From: Acidobacteriota bacterium
GTDB lineage: Bacteria; Acidobacteriota; Vicinamibacteria; Vicinamibacterales; JAKQTR01
DNA length: 64,000 nt
Reading direction: 5' to 3'
NCBI GenBank assembly: GCA_026393755.1
Contig: JAPKZO010000028.1
Location: forward strand, 360,448 to 424,447
Positions 8,987-19,712 of the stretch are shown here, piece by piece. Below the pieces are notes generated by a model. It was not told where the DNA came from and did no database searches. It saw nothing but the letters and a program-made list of their open reading frames with translations. Both the position numbers and the translations under genes were made by a program. Each line of letters begins with the position of its first letter. Position 1 is the first letter of the stretch.

Positions 8987-9014
8987 CCACTCCCGGAATG
9001 ATTACAATTCTGTC
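8987..9014. repeat. degenerate ATTACTCC palindrome at the wzt stop
   Basis: The sequence CACTCCCGGAATGATTACA followed by attctgt matches a palindrome plus the AT-rich spacer of the arrays. It overlaps the last codons of the ABC transporter ATPase gene and provides the purine-rich ribosome-binding sequence of rfaE2. Confidence 0.6.
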
Positions 9015-10387
9015 TCCGGCGCCGGCGGGGTGAAGCGCACGCCGCCGCTGAAGCTCCACGAGTGGCGCGGCCGATAGATCCCGACGTCCTGTACCGGTGA
9101 TGTGACGCGGAAGCTGTACAGCAGGCGATGGTAGTCGTAGGGATAGCCGTCGCGCCGATGGATCGCCACGTCGAGCTTGTAGGTGCCGGCGACCAGATCG
9201 AGTCCGTCGATCTGAAAGGCGACTTCGGCGTCGCCTTCGAGCCGCTCGGCTTCGAACTTCTCCTGATCAGTGTTGGTGCCGAAACAGCACACGCCGTCGA
9301 TGTTGAACAGGCCGATCCCGACGACAAAATCCGTCAGGGCGTGCGGGGCGTGCAGCGCGATGCGGATATTGACCCGCTCGCCGGTCTGGAACACATGCGC
9401 GGGCTGGCCGTCCTCGCCGACGAGTTGGACGCCGGTGATCTCGGCCTCGCGCGATCCCCATCGGCCCTCGCCGGCCTGGAACATGTCCTGCGGTCCGGCC
9501 GGCTCGACGGGAGCTGTCTCGGCTGGCTTCTCCAGCCATGCTGCGGCGGCCTTAATAATGGGGTCATGCCCCTTCTCGCCGGCGGGCTCCACGCTGGCCT
9601 GCGCCTTGGCATCGGCGGCGGCAATCTGGGTCTCTTCCTGACGCCCGACGTCCGTGATGTATGCCGCAACGACGCGCCTCGGATCGCCAATCCCGCGCGA
9701 CTTCCCTTCGTCGAGCCACAGTGCCGTGTCGCAGAACCGCTCGACCAGCGTCAACTGGTGCGTCACCAGGAGAATTGTCTTCCCTCGGCGGCGGAGCTCC
9801 GCGAACTTGTCGAGGCACCGGTGCGAAAACGCCTCGTCTCCGACCGCCAGCACCTCATCGACCAGCAGCACGTCCGGATCCACGTGAATGGCGACCGCAA
9901 ACCCGAGGCGGACGTACATCCCGGATGAATACGTCTTGACCGGTGCGTCAATAAAGTCTTTCATCTCGGCAAACTCGACGATCTCGTCGAAACGGCGCGT
10001 GATCTCGCGCTTCGACAATCCGAGCATGATGCCGTTGATGAAGACGTTCTCGCGGCCGGATATCTCGGGATGGAAGCCTGCGCCAAGCTCAATCAGCGCC
10101 GAGATGCGGCCGGCGACGGACACGCGGCCGGAGGTCGGCTTGGTGATGCCGGCGACCAGCTTCAGCATCGTGCTCTTGCCCGATCCGTTGCGGCCAACGA
10201 TGCCGAATGTCGATCCGGCGGGCACGTCGAACGACACGCCATTGAGCGCGTTGAATGTCTCGGCCGGATTCAGATCGCCCGCCATCGATCCGGACAGGAT
10301 CGCGCTCTTGAGCGTGGCAAAGCTGCGGCGACGCGAGTACTTCCGGTAGGTCTTCCGGACGTCGACAACCTCAATGGCGGGTTTCAT
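9002..10387 (-). CDS. wzt: O-antigen/polysaccharide ABC transporter ATP-binding protein (Wzt-like)
   Basis: 461 residues. The ATPase domain has Walker A GIVGRNGSGKST (about residues 63-73), the signature YSSGMYVRLGFA, and Walker B PDVLLVDEVLAVGDEAF. A C-terminal beta-rich domain (about 310-450: GRWGSREAEITGVQLV, FQTGERVNIRIALHA) is the Wzt_C carbohydrate-recognition type that selects the glycan. It overlaps the permease stop by 4 bases. The linker codes through a GGGGTCATGCCCC palindrome at 9560-9572. With the permease it should export undecaprenyl-linked glycan across the inner membrane. Confidence 0.92.
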   Translation of the reverse strand: MKPAIEVVDVRKTYRKYSRRRSFATLKSAILSGSMAGDLNPAETFNALNGVSFDVPAGSTFGIVGRNGSGKSTMLKLVAGITKPTSGRVSVAGRISALIELGAGFHPEISGRENVFINGIMLGLSKREITRRFDEIVEFAEMKDFIDAPVKTYSSGMYVRLGFAVAIHVDPDVLLVDEVLAVGDEAFSHRCLDKFAELRRRGKTILLVTHQLTLVERFCDTALWLDEGKSRGIGDPRRVVAAYITDVGRQEETQIAAADAKAQASVEPAGEKGHDPIIKAAAAWLEKPAETAPVEPAGPQDMFQAGEGRWGSREAEITGVQLVGEDGQPAHVFQTGERVNIRIALHAPHALTDFVVGIGLFNIDGVCCFGTNTDQEKFEAERLEGDAEVAFQIDGLDLVAGTYKLDVAIHRRDGYPYDYHRLLYSFRVTSPVQDVGIYRPRHSWSFSGGVRFTPPAPETEL

Positions 10388-11175
10388 ACTTCTTCGGCGA
10401 ACGAATCCCTGAGCCGATCAAACACGAAGTAGCCGACGAAGAACAGCAGCAGCGACGCCCCGCCCAACGCGAGCAACCACTTCCAGTGGCCGAAGTCGCC
10501 CTTGAAGAACAGGATCTCCTGGTACGAGACGGCGAGGTGCGTGAACGGATTCAGATTCAGCAACGTCTTCCCGATGGGTGGCGCGCCGTTCATCGAGTAG
10601 ATGATGGGGGTCGCGAAGAACCAGAACGTCATCAGATTCGACAGGATGTCCTTGACATCGCGAAAGTGCACGGTGAGCGCCGACACGATGAGCGCCAACC
10701 CGAGCGTCAGCACCAGCTGCACCAGCACAACGACCGGGAACCATACGATCTCCGACCACTGCAGCGGCGCCTGATAGTAGATCAGGAACACCACGAGGAT
10801 CGGCAATCCCAGCAGGAAGTGCACCATGTTCGCCAGCACCGTGACGATGGGGAGCACTTCGGCCGGGAAGAGGACTTTCTTGATCAGGTTCCCGCCGGCG
10901 ATGAGGACGTTGGACGCTTCCAGAAGAGACGAGGAGAACCACGTCCATGGAAGGATGCCGCAGAACAGGAAGAGCGCGTACGGATACATGTCGGGCTGGC
11001 GTGACGGCAGGACGTACGAGAAGACGAATGTGTAGATGAGGAGCAGCAGCAGCGGATTGATGAACGACCAGAAGAATCCCAGCACCGAGGCTCTGTAGCG
11101 CGCTTTCAGTTCGCGCGCCACCAGGCTCTGGACCAGCTGGCGATACTTCAGCAGGTTGGAGAGGTTCTTCAGCAT
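10384..11175 (-). CDS. wzm: ABC-2 type polysaccharide export permease (Wzm-like)
   Basis: 263 residues with about six membrane segments, typical of ABC2 permeases (FFWSFINPLLLLLIYTFVFSYVLP, GILPWTWFSSSLLEASNVLIAGG, LLFFVGYFVFDRLRDSFAEEV). The NLIKKVLFPAEVLPIV loop is characteristic of O-antigen exporters. Its stop overlaps the ATPase start (ATGA), so the subunits are probably co-translated. No glycosyltransferases are in the window, so the exported glycan is unknown. Confidence 0.92.
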   Translation of the reverse strand: MLKNLSNLLKYRQLVQSLVARELKARYRASVLGFFWSFINPLLLLLIYTFVFSYVLPSRQPDMYPYALFLFCGILPWTWFSSSLLEASNVLIAGGNLIKKVLFPAEVLPIVTVLANMVHFLLGLPILVVFLIYYQAPLQWSEIVWFPVVVLVQLVLTLGLALIVSALTVHFRDVKDILSNLMTFWFFATPIIYSMNGAPPIGKTLLNLNPFTHLAVSYQEILFFKGDFGHWKWLLALGGASLLLFFVGYFVFDRLRDSFAEEV

Positions 11176-11217
11176 CGGTTGAAATGCCGGGCTGGAGCCC
11201 GGCGCAACCCGAACATT

Positions 11218-12021
11218 CTACTGTGCTGTCACTTCCGCGACGACGACTGTGATGTTGTCGGGGCCGCCGGCGGCGATGGCGGTTTCAATGAGCGTCGCGC
11301 ACAGCGGGCCCGGTTCGCCCGGGGTCGCGCGCGCCATGATGGCTGCGATCGCCGAATCGGGCACCGGCGTCGAGAGGCCGTCGCTGCAGAGCAGGAATCG
11401 ATCTCCCGGCTGCAGCGCGACCGGCGTGATCTCGACGTCGGGGTCCTCGGCGCCGGCCAGCGCGCGCGTCACCAGGTTGCGCCACGGATGCCGTCGCGCG
11501 TCCTCGGTGGTCATCGAGCCCGCGGCGATCTGCTCTTCGACCCACGAATGATCGCGCGTGATCTGTTCGAGTCGCCCTTCGTGCCACAGGTACGCGCGGC
11601 TGTCTCCCACGTGCGCCACGAGCCCGCGGATGATCCGGGCTTCGCCGGACGCGGCCGGCGGTTGCGCGATCAGCAGGGCCACCGCCGTGGTGGCCATCCC
11701 GTGCAGCGCGGCGTCATCGGCTGCCCGCTGCTGGATCTGCCGGTTGGCGAGCCTGAATGCCGACGACAGCCGGTTGCCGTCGACGCCGAGCGCCGCGTTG
11801 TAGCCGAATGGCCACGTCGCCTGTTCGCCCTGCCCTGCCGTGTGCTCGACAAAGGCCTCGATCGCATCGACCGCCACATGCGACGCCACCTCGCCAGCGG
11901 CGTGGCCGCCCATGCCGTCGGCCACGACAAAGAGGCCGAGCGTTGGACGCAGGCTGAAGCTGTCTTCGTTGGAATCGCGACGAAGGCCGGGATCGGTCGA
12001 GGCAGCGGACAGAATACGCAT
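11218..12021 (-). CDS. PP2C-type serine/threonine protein phosphatase
   Basis: 267 residues with all main PPM motifs: RRDSNEDSF at the N-terminus, VADGMGGHAAGE, LVAHVGDSRAYLW, GDRFLLCSDGLS and GGPDNITVVVAE. The Asp residues bind the two metal ions. The protein is cytoplasmic with no membrane segment. Its ATG overlaps the stop of atpC (TGATG), so it is co-expressed with ATP synthase. This is an uncommon pairing, since PrpC/Stp phosphatases usually sit beside a Ser/Thr kinase. No kinase gene is visible here. Confidence 0.93.
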   Translation of the reverse strand: MRILSAASTDPGLRRDSNEDSFSLRPTLGLFVVADGMGGHAAGEVASHVAVDAIEAFVEHTAGQGEQATWPFGYNAALGVDGNRLSSAFRLANRQIQQRAADDAALHGMATTAVALLIAQPPAASGEARIIRGLVAHVGDSRAYLWHEGRLEQITRDHSWVEEQIAAGSMTTEDARRHPWRNLVTRALAGAEDPDVEITPVALQPGDRFLLCSDGLSTPVPDSAIAAIMARATPGEPGPLCATLIETAIAAGGPDNITVVVAEVTAQ

Positions 12022-12452
12022 CAGAATCTGGTTCGGGCCTTTGTCGCCACCTGGAGCCGGCTGAGCGCCTTCATCAACGCGACGCGCGCGCGCTCCATAT
12101 CCACATCCGATGCCCCGGTTCGCGCCGCCTGGAGATGGTCTTCGGCCCGGCGCTTTGCCTCCTCGGCGCGGCGCAGGTCAATCTCTTCGGCGCGTTCGGC
12201 GAATTGCGCCAGCAGCCGGACCCGGTCGGGCAACACCTCGGCGAATCCAAACGCGATCGACAGGTAGTGCTTCTCGGTGCCCTTCCGGTACCACATCTGG
12301 CCGACCTTCAGGCCCGTCAGCAGGGGCGTGTGGCCCGGCAGAATACCGAGATAGCCTTCCGTGCCAGGCAACTGCACCTCGTCCACTTCCTCGTGGGCGA
12401 TGGCGCGGTCTGGCGTCACGATCTCGAGCGTCAAATACGGCGGTAGAGCCAT
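12021..12452 (-). CDS. atpC: ATP synthase F1 epsilon subunit
   Basis: 143 residues. The N-terminal beta-sandwich has LTLEIVTPDRAIAHEEVDEV and GYLGILPGHTPLLTGLKVG; a helical C-terminus follows (AEEIDLRRAEEAKRRAE, ARVALMKALSRLQVA). The subunit links the gamma stalk to the c-ring and restrains ATP hydrolysis. It lies 82 bases after atpD, a gap filled by two REP-like palindromes, and overlaps the phosphatase gene by one base. Confidence 0.95.
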   Translation of the reverse strand: MALPPYLTLEIVTPDRAIAHEEVDEVQLPGTEGYLGILPGHTPLLTGLKVGQMWYRKGTEKHYLSIAFGFAEVLPDRVRLLAQFAERAEEIDLRRAEEAKRRAEDHLQAARTGASDVDMERARVALMKALSRLQVATKARTRF

Positions 12453-12471
12453 CCTGAATCCTGCAACCGTC

Positions 12472-15024
<2,553 letters not shown>

Positions 15025-15025
<1 letters not shown>

Positions 15026-16554
15026 CAGGCGACCGCTGCCTTCTTCCCTGCGGCGAACGTCTCGCCGAATTCCTTGAGCGCCGCCCCGATCTCGGCCTTC
15101 AGCCCATCATCCAGCTGCTTCTTCTCGGCAATCGCGCGCAGGATGCCCGGCTTGCGTGCGTCGAAGAAACGGAACAGTTCCTGTTCGTACTCGCCGATGT
15201 CCTCAACCGCCACCGGATCCAGGTGGCCGTTGGTGCCCGCAAAGATCATCAGCACCTGCTTCTCGACGGCGAGTGGCTCATACTGCGGCTGCTTGAGGAT
15301 CTCGACGAGTCGCTTGCCGCGATTCAACTGCGCCTGCGTCTGCTTGTCGAGGTCGCTGCCGAATTGGGCGAACGACGCCAACTCCCGATACTGCGCCATG
15401 TCGAGGCGCAAGGTGCCTGCCACCTGGCGCATCGCCTTGACCTGGGCGGCCCCGCCGACGCGCGACACCGAGTTGCCGACGTTGATGGCCGGGCGGACGC
15501 CCTGGTGGAACAGGTCGGTCTCCAGGAAGATCTGGCCGTCCGTGATCGAGATGACGTTAGTCGGGATGTACGCCGACAAGTCGCCGGCCTGTGTTTCGAT
15601 AATTGGGAGCGCCGTAAGCGAGCCGCCCCCGTTCTCCTTGTTCAACTTGGCCGCGCGTTCGAGCAGCCGGGAATGCAGGTAGAAGACGTCGCCCGGGTAC
15701 GCTTCGCGGCCTGGCGGGCGGCGCAGCAGGAGCGAGATCTCGCGGTACGCCTGCGCGTGTTTCGAGAGGTCGTCGTAGATGCAGAGTGCGTGCTTGCCGC
15801 AGTCGCGGAAATACTCTCCCATCGAGCAGGCCGAGTACGGGCTGATGTAGAGCATCGCGGCCGGCTCTGACGCGGCGGCGGCAACGATGATGCTGTACTC
15901 CATCGCCCCGGCGGCCTCGAGCGTCTTGACCACTTGCGCGATGGTCGACTGCTTCTGGCCAATCGCGTTGTAGAGGCAGATGACGTCCTGGCCCTTCTGG
16001 TTGATGATCGTATCGACCGCAATCGCCGTCTTGCCTGTCTGGCGATCGCCAATGATCAACTCGCGCTGGCCGCGTCCGATCGGCACCATCGAGTCAATCG
16101 CCTTGAGGCCGGTCTGCAGCGGTTCGCGCACCGGCTGACGGGCGACGACGCCGGGCGCGATGCGCTCGATGGGCGAGAACTGCTGCGTCGCGATGGGGCC
16201 CTTGCCGTCGACCGGCTGGCCAAGCGAGTTCACGACGCGGCCCACCAGTTCCTCGCCCACCGGCACGGAAATGATGCGGCCGGTCCGCTTGACTGGGTCG
16301 CCTTCCTTGATGGTGTGGTACTCGCCGAGCAGCACGGTGCCGACGCTGTCCTCTTCGAGGTTGAGTGCGATCCCGAACACGCCATGCGGGAACTCGAGCA
16401 TCTCGCCGGCCATCGTGTTCTCGACGCCGTGGACGCGCGCAATCCCGTCGCCCACGACAACGACGCTGCCGACTTCGGAAATGTCGACGTCGATGGACTG
16501 GCTGCCAATCTGGTCGCGGATGACTTTGGTGATCTCTTCGGCTTTGATGTTCAT
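15025..16554 (-). CDS. atpA: ATP synthase F1 alpha subunit
   Basis: 509 residues, the regulatory nucleotide-binding subunit. The P-loop GDRQTGKT lies near residue 168, and the C-terminal part has [17 protein letters not shown]. The start [16 protein letters not shown] at 16554 matches the usual family N-terminus. Upstream in-frame codons derive from a REP palindrome and are not used. The order atpH-atpA-atpG-atpD-atpC is conventional. Confidence 0.97.
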
Positions 16555-16579
16555 ATGGTCGTATCTGCTGGCTGCTGTC

Positions 16580-16655
16580 CGGGCACGACATGTCGTGCCC
16601 CTACGCAATTCCTGTCGTGCCGTCCCGTGCGGGCGCGATGAATCGTGCCCCTACG
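16580..16655. repeat. pair of REP-like palindromes between atpH and atpA
   Basis: Type A variant CGGGCACGACATGTCGTGCC plus CCTACG lies at 16580-16605, with a paired change in both arms. A type B variant with one changed arm lies at 16630-16655. The latter contains the TAG stop of atpH on the minus strand. Confidence 0.9.
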
Positions 16656-17196
16656 CGGACTGCCCGATTCGCTCCCGCATCTTCTCCAACTGTCTCCGCA
16701 CGCTTCCGTCGTACACCGTGCTGCCGATGCGCGTGATGATGCCGCCCATCATCCCGGGATCGGTCGCCGTCTTCATCAGCACCTTGCGGCCCGTGAGCGC
16801 GCCGAGGCTGGCTTCCAGCTTCTGAACGCGATCTGGCGTCAACGGCACGGCCGACGTGACCTGCGCTTGAACCACTTTCTGATGATCCATCAGCCGGCTG
16901 CGGTACGCCTCGAGCAGATCCGGCAACAGCCCGATGCGATCGCGGCCCGTCATCATCTTCAGCAACTTGTCGAGCACGGGACTCAGCTCGAGCTTCGGCA
17001 GCATCGCCGATACGATGCCCTGTTTCCGCGTGACCGGCACGGCTGGATTGGTCATCACCTTCCACAGGTCGGCGTGACCGCGGAACAAATCGACGACGCC
17101 GGCCAATTGCTGTTCGACCGCCTGCGGATCGGCTTCGGCAAGGGCCACGTCGAGCAGTGCCCGGGCGTATCGTGTCGCGCTTGTTCGTGCTGTCAT
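16651..17196 (-). CDS. atpH: ATP synthase F1 delta subunit
   Basis: 181 residues in the OSCP/delta family: ATRYARALLDVALAEADPQAVEQQL at the N-terminus and MGGIITRIGSTVYDGSVRRQLEKMRERI at the C-terminus. It joins the peripheral stalk to the F1 head. It starts 3 bases after the atpF stop. Its TAG stop lies inside a REP palindrome. Confidence 0.95.
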   Translation of the reverse strand: MTARTSATRYARALLDVALAEADPQAVEQQLAGVVDLFRGHADLWKVMTNPAVPVTRKQGIVSAMLPKLELSPVLDKLLKMMTGRDRIGLLPDLLEAYRSRLMDHQKVVQAQVTSAVPLTPDRVQKLEASLGALTGRKVLMKTATDPGMMGGIITRIGSTVYDGSVRRQLEKMRERIGQSA

Positions 17197-17199
17197 TTC

Positions 17200-17907
17200 C
17201 TACTTCCCGACCTGCACAAGGTATCGATCCACGAGGCGGAGTTGATCGGTTTCGGTGATGGTCGCCTTGACGCGTTCTGACGCGACCTCCACCGCGAGAT
17301 CCCCGGCCCGCTTCATGAGCGCGCGCTCGGCGAGCTTGAGCTGCACGCTGACGTCGCGTCGCGTCATCTCGAGCAGTCGTTCGCGCTCGGTTTCGGCGGC
17401 TTGCCGGATACGCGCTTCCTCAGCCGCCACTTCCTCGGCGCCCGCTTTGCGGAGCGCCTCGAGTTCGGCGGGCAGTGATTGCATCTTCTGCGAGATGGCC
17501 GCCTGCTCGAGGGCGGCTCCGGCGCGCAGGTCCCTGGCTTTGACGAGGCGCTCGCGGATTTGTGTGGAGCGGTTCGCCAGATAGACCGCCAGCGGCGAGC
17601 GAAGCACGTAGAACAGCAGACCGGCCAGCAGCGCGAAATTGAAGAGCCTGGCGATCATGCCGAGGATCGGGCTGCCGTGTTCGGCTGCCGCCTCCTCGGA
17701 CGCGGCGGCCTCGTGGGCGCCGGCTGCGGTCGCTGGTGCTTGCGTCGCGTGCTCGGCTGGTGCCGTCGCCTGGGCGAGCGGCTCTGCGGTCTGGCGGGTG
17801 GTCGCAGGCGCGGGCTGGGCTTCGGTGACGGCCGCACCGGCCAACGCAATCAGAAAGGCTGCGAAGAAGACGGCGATAATCCTGATGTCTCGCGCCCGCT
17901 CGTGCAT
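17200..17907 (-). CDS. atpF: ATP synthase F0 b subunit with N-terminal extension
   Basis: 235 residues. The first hydrophobic segment (about residues 9-30) resembles a signal or extra membrane anchor. It is followed by an Ala/Pro/Thr-rich linker of about 50 residues. The canonical membrane segment (GMIARLFNFALLAGLLFYVL) and a long charged helix (STQIRERLVKARDL onward) follow, forming the peripheral stalk. The ATG at 17907 (MHERARDIRII) is the likely start. The extra segment makes it longer than the usual 160 residues. Confidence 0.9.
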   Translation of the reverse strand: MHERARDIRIIAVFFAAFLIALAGAAVTEAQPAPATTRQTAEPLAQATAPAEHATQAPATAAGAHEAAASEEAAAEHGSPILGMIARLFNFALLAGLLFYVLRSPLAVYLANRSTQIRERLVKARDLRAGAALEQAAISQKMQSLPAELEALRKAGAEEVAAEEARIRQAAETERERLLEMTRRDVSVQLKLAERALMKRAGDLAVEVASERVKATITETDQLRLVDRYLVQVGK

Positions 17908-17962
17908 GTGGTTCTTATCCCTGCAGCGGGCCGGAAATCCGAACCCGGTACTGGAGACGGTC

Positions 17963-18385
17963 CTACTTCGTGCGCCCAAGCACCTTATCTGCGATTTCGC
18001 GTCCCAGCTGGTCCGCGTCCCGTTCGAGTTTCGTCGTGGCCTGAGCCACCTGCGCGTCGAGCTCGGTTCGCGCATCGGCCAGCGTCATGTCGACCTCGCC
18101 GCGCGTCTTCGCCATCAACTCGGTGCGGTAGGCGTCGCCCGCCTTGCGGCGCTCGTCCAGCTGCTTGTAAAGCTCGGCCCGCGCCGCGCCCAACTTCGCG
18201 TCAAATTCGGCGCCTGCCGCCCTGGCTTTCGCGGTTGCGTCTTCTGCCATCTGCATCGCAGACTGGACAGCCGTTTCGCGCTCGGCAATGACGCGCAGAA
18301 CGGGCTTGAACAGCCAGCGGTTGAGCACAACCGCCAGCAGCAGAATGGCCGCGATCACCCAGAGGACAGAGAGGTCGGGAAGCAC
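17963..18385 (-). CDS. atpG': ATP synthase F0 b' subunit
   Basis: 140 residues. One N-terminal membrane helix (VLWVIAAILLLAVVLNRWLF) is followed by a long coiled-coil-like helix (AERETAVQSAMQMAEDATAKARAAG). Together with the next gene it would form a b/b' heterodimeric stalk. It is the first gene of the operon; genes for subunits a (atpB) and c (atpE) are not upstream, so the operon is split. Confidence 0.9.
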   Translation of the reverse strand: MLPDLSVLWVIAAILLLAVVLNRWLFKPVLRVIAERETAVQSAMQMAEDATAKARAAGAEFDAKLGAARAELYKQLDERRKAGDAYRTELMAKTRGEVDMTLADARTELDAQVAQATTKLERDADQLGREIADKVLGRTK

Positions 18386-18435
18386 GCCTTCGTCTCCATT
18401 GGCTGCACACGTGTGTCTTACGCCAAAACCTGAAT

Positions 18436-18463
18436 AGTATACGGGATCGGGACGACTGGTCCA
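18436..18463 (-). promoter_or_regulatory. candidate sigma-70 promoter of the atp operon
   Basis: On the minus strand TGGACC, 16 bases, then TATACT lies about 50 bases before the b' subunit ATG at 18385. The -10 matches TATAAT in 5 of 6 positions and the -35 matches TTGACA in 4 of 6. The prediction is from sequence pattern only. Confidence 0.5.
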
Positions 18464-18609
18464 GTGGTCAGGGTCGGATAGCGTGGTTAGAATCGGCGAG
18501 ATTCCATTGCGGCGCTCGAACGTCTGGCGCTCAGCCGCACGGCTGAGTCCGCGGCACGCGTGACTTGGCGTTGCCCCGCCGGCGGCTGGGGTGCCTGAAC
18601 CCGGAGCAG

Positions 18610-19026
18610 TTACAGGTTGGTCGGCACGTGCGGGCGCACGAGCTTCACCACCAGGCGGGCGGAGTCTCGAGCGTCGGTCGCATCAGACTTGCGATAGAAA
18701 TCCGATGGCGTGAGATCCTCGGCTCCGTAGAAAGCCAGTTCCCGATCGCGCCTCAGCGTGCGCGACGCGGCGGCCAGCAGCGGAATGTCCGATCGGAGCG
18801 CTTCTGGAATGCGGTCGCGTTCGGCCTCGAGTACGTCGGCGACGTCGTGGATGCGAGGCGGCTCAACGCCCGCCGCCCGCAGTAATCCCTTGAGCGCGAG
18901 TTCTACGACCTCCTGCGACTCGCGGACAACGTCGGCCCAACTCTCGGCGTCGAACAACACGTCAAGCGCCCGCAGTCTGGCTTCCGCCCGGCGCACGTGG
19001 TCGGTCGCGAGATCCCGGTTTCGCAT
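18610..19026 (-). CDS. HEPN domain protein, probable toxin of a HEPN/MNT pair
   Basis: 138 residues, helical. The pattern ATDHVRRAEARLRALDVLFD, ESWADVVRESQEVVELALKGLLRAAG, PRIHDVADVLE matches HEPN proteins. HEPN toxins are typically RNases with an Rx4-6H motif; I could not identify a clear copy, so activity is uncertain. The start ATG overlaps the stop of the nucleotidyltransferase gene (TGATG), as in known HEPN/MNT operons. Confidence 0.75.
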   Translation of the reverse strand: MRNRDLATDHVRRAEARLRALDVLFDAESWADVVRESQEVVELALKGLLRAAGVEPPRIHDVADVLEAERDRIPEALRSDIPLLAAASRTLRRDRELAFYGAEDLTPSDFYRKSDATDARDSARLVVKLVRPHVPTNL

Positions 19027-19598
19027 CAGGCGGCCACCGTCCAGTAGGGCTGACCATGTACGGAGCGCCGCACCAGGCGGCCGGTCGCGATGTCGCCTCT
19101 CACCGCGGCCAGGTGGCGCGTCAGCACGCCATCACGCTCAAATAGCACGACGCCGTCGATGGCGGCTTCGCACCAGGCTCCCGGCATGGCCCGGACGTCG
19201 GCAGGAAGCTGTACGAAATGCGGGTCGATGCTCCGACTCCCCCATGCGGGCGGATCAATATCCCATTCCCGGTACAGGGCTCGCGCGAGCGGAATCGAGC
19301 GGTCGACGACGACGAGGAGATCGACGTCCGATGTGGCGGCCGCGTCGCCTCGCGCGAACGAGCCAAAGACGAGGACGCCGACCAGCCGCTCTGAAAATAG
19401 CGCCAGCGACCGATCGACTGCGGCCCCTGCTCCGTCTTCGATCAACAACGCGGGTCCCGGAACACCCAATCGGCGGGAGCAATACTCGTTCAGCGAGAGG
19501 CCACGGTTTCGGGCCGCGTTCTGGAGGCGCGCGTGGACCCGCGCCTGCAATCGCAGCAGGAAACGCCCCGACACCGTTTTCGATTCAGACGATCGCAT
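19026..19598 (-). CDS. ribbon-helix-helix / MNT nucleotidyltransferase fusion, probable antitoxin
   Basis: 190 residues. Residues 10-45 (GRFLLRLQARVHARLQNAAR, then LSLNEYCSRRL) match the ribbon-helix-helix DNA-binding pattern. From about residue 75 lies a minimal nucleotidyltransferase with GSFARGDAAATSDVDLLVV, the GSxARG...SDxDL motif. In known pairs MNT proteins neutralise HEPN toxins, in some cases by AMPylation. The fused DNA-binding domain suggests it also represses its own promoter. The ATG at 19598 is chosen; a GTG at 19616 lies within the upstream inverted repeat. Confidence 0.78.
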   Translation of the reverse strand: MRSSESKTVSGRFLLRLQARVHARLQNAARNRGLSLNEYCSRRLGVPGPALLIEDGAGAAVDRSLALFSERLVGVLVFGSFARGDAAATSDVDLLVVVDRSIPLARALYREWDIDPPAWGSRSIDPHFVQLPADVRAMPGAWCEAAIDGVVLFERDGVLTRHLAAVRGDIATGRLVRRSVHGQPYWTVAA

Positions 19599-19606
19599 CT
19601 TGCGAG

Positions 19607-19639
19607 ATGATATCACTTGCCTACCTGAAAAGATATCAT
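19607..19639. promoter_or_regulatory. inverted repeat, candidate operator of the HEPN/MNT operon
   Basis: ATGATATC at 19607-19614 is the exact inverse of GATATCAT at 19632-19639, with a 17-base spacer. It begins 8 bases upstream of the RHH-MNT start codon. On the minus strand TATCAT in the proximal arm could serve as a -10. Binding by the RHH domain is inference. Confidence 0.5.
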
Positions 19640-19712
19640 GCCTGGATGGCCAATAGTACTGAATTGAGATGGGCTTGCCACCTGAGCGCGTCTCGGGCTC
19701 GGACAGCCTCGA

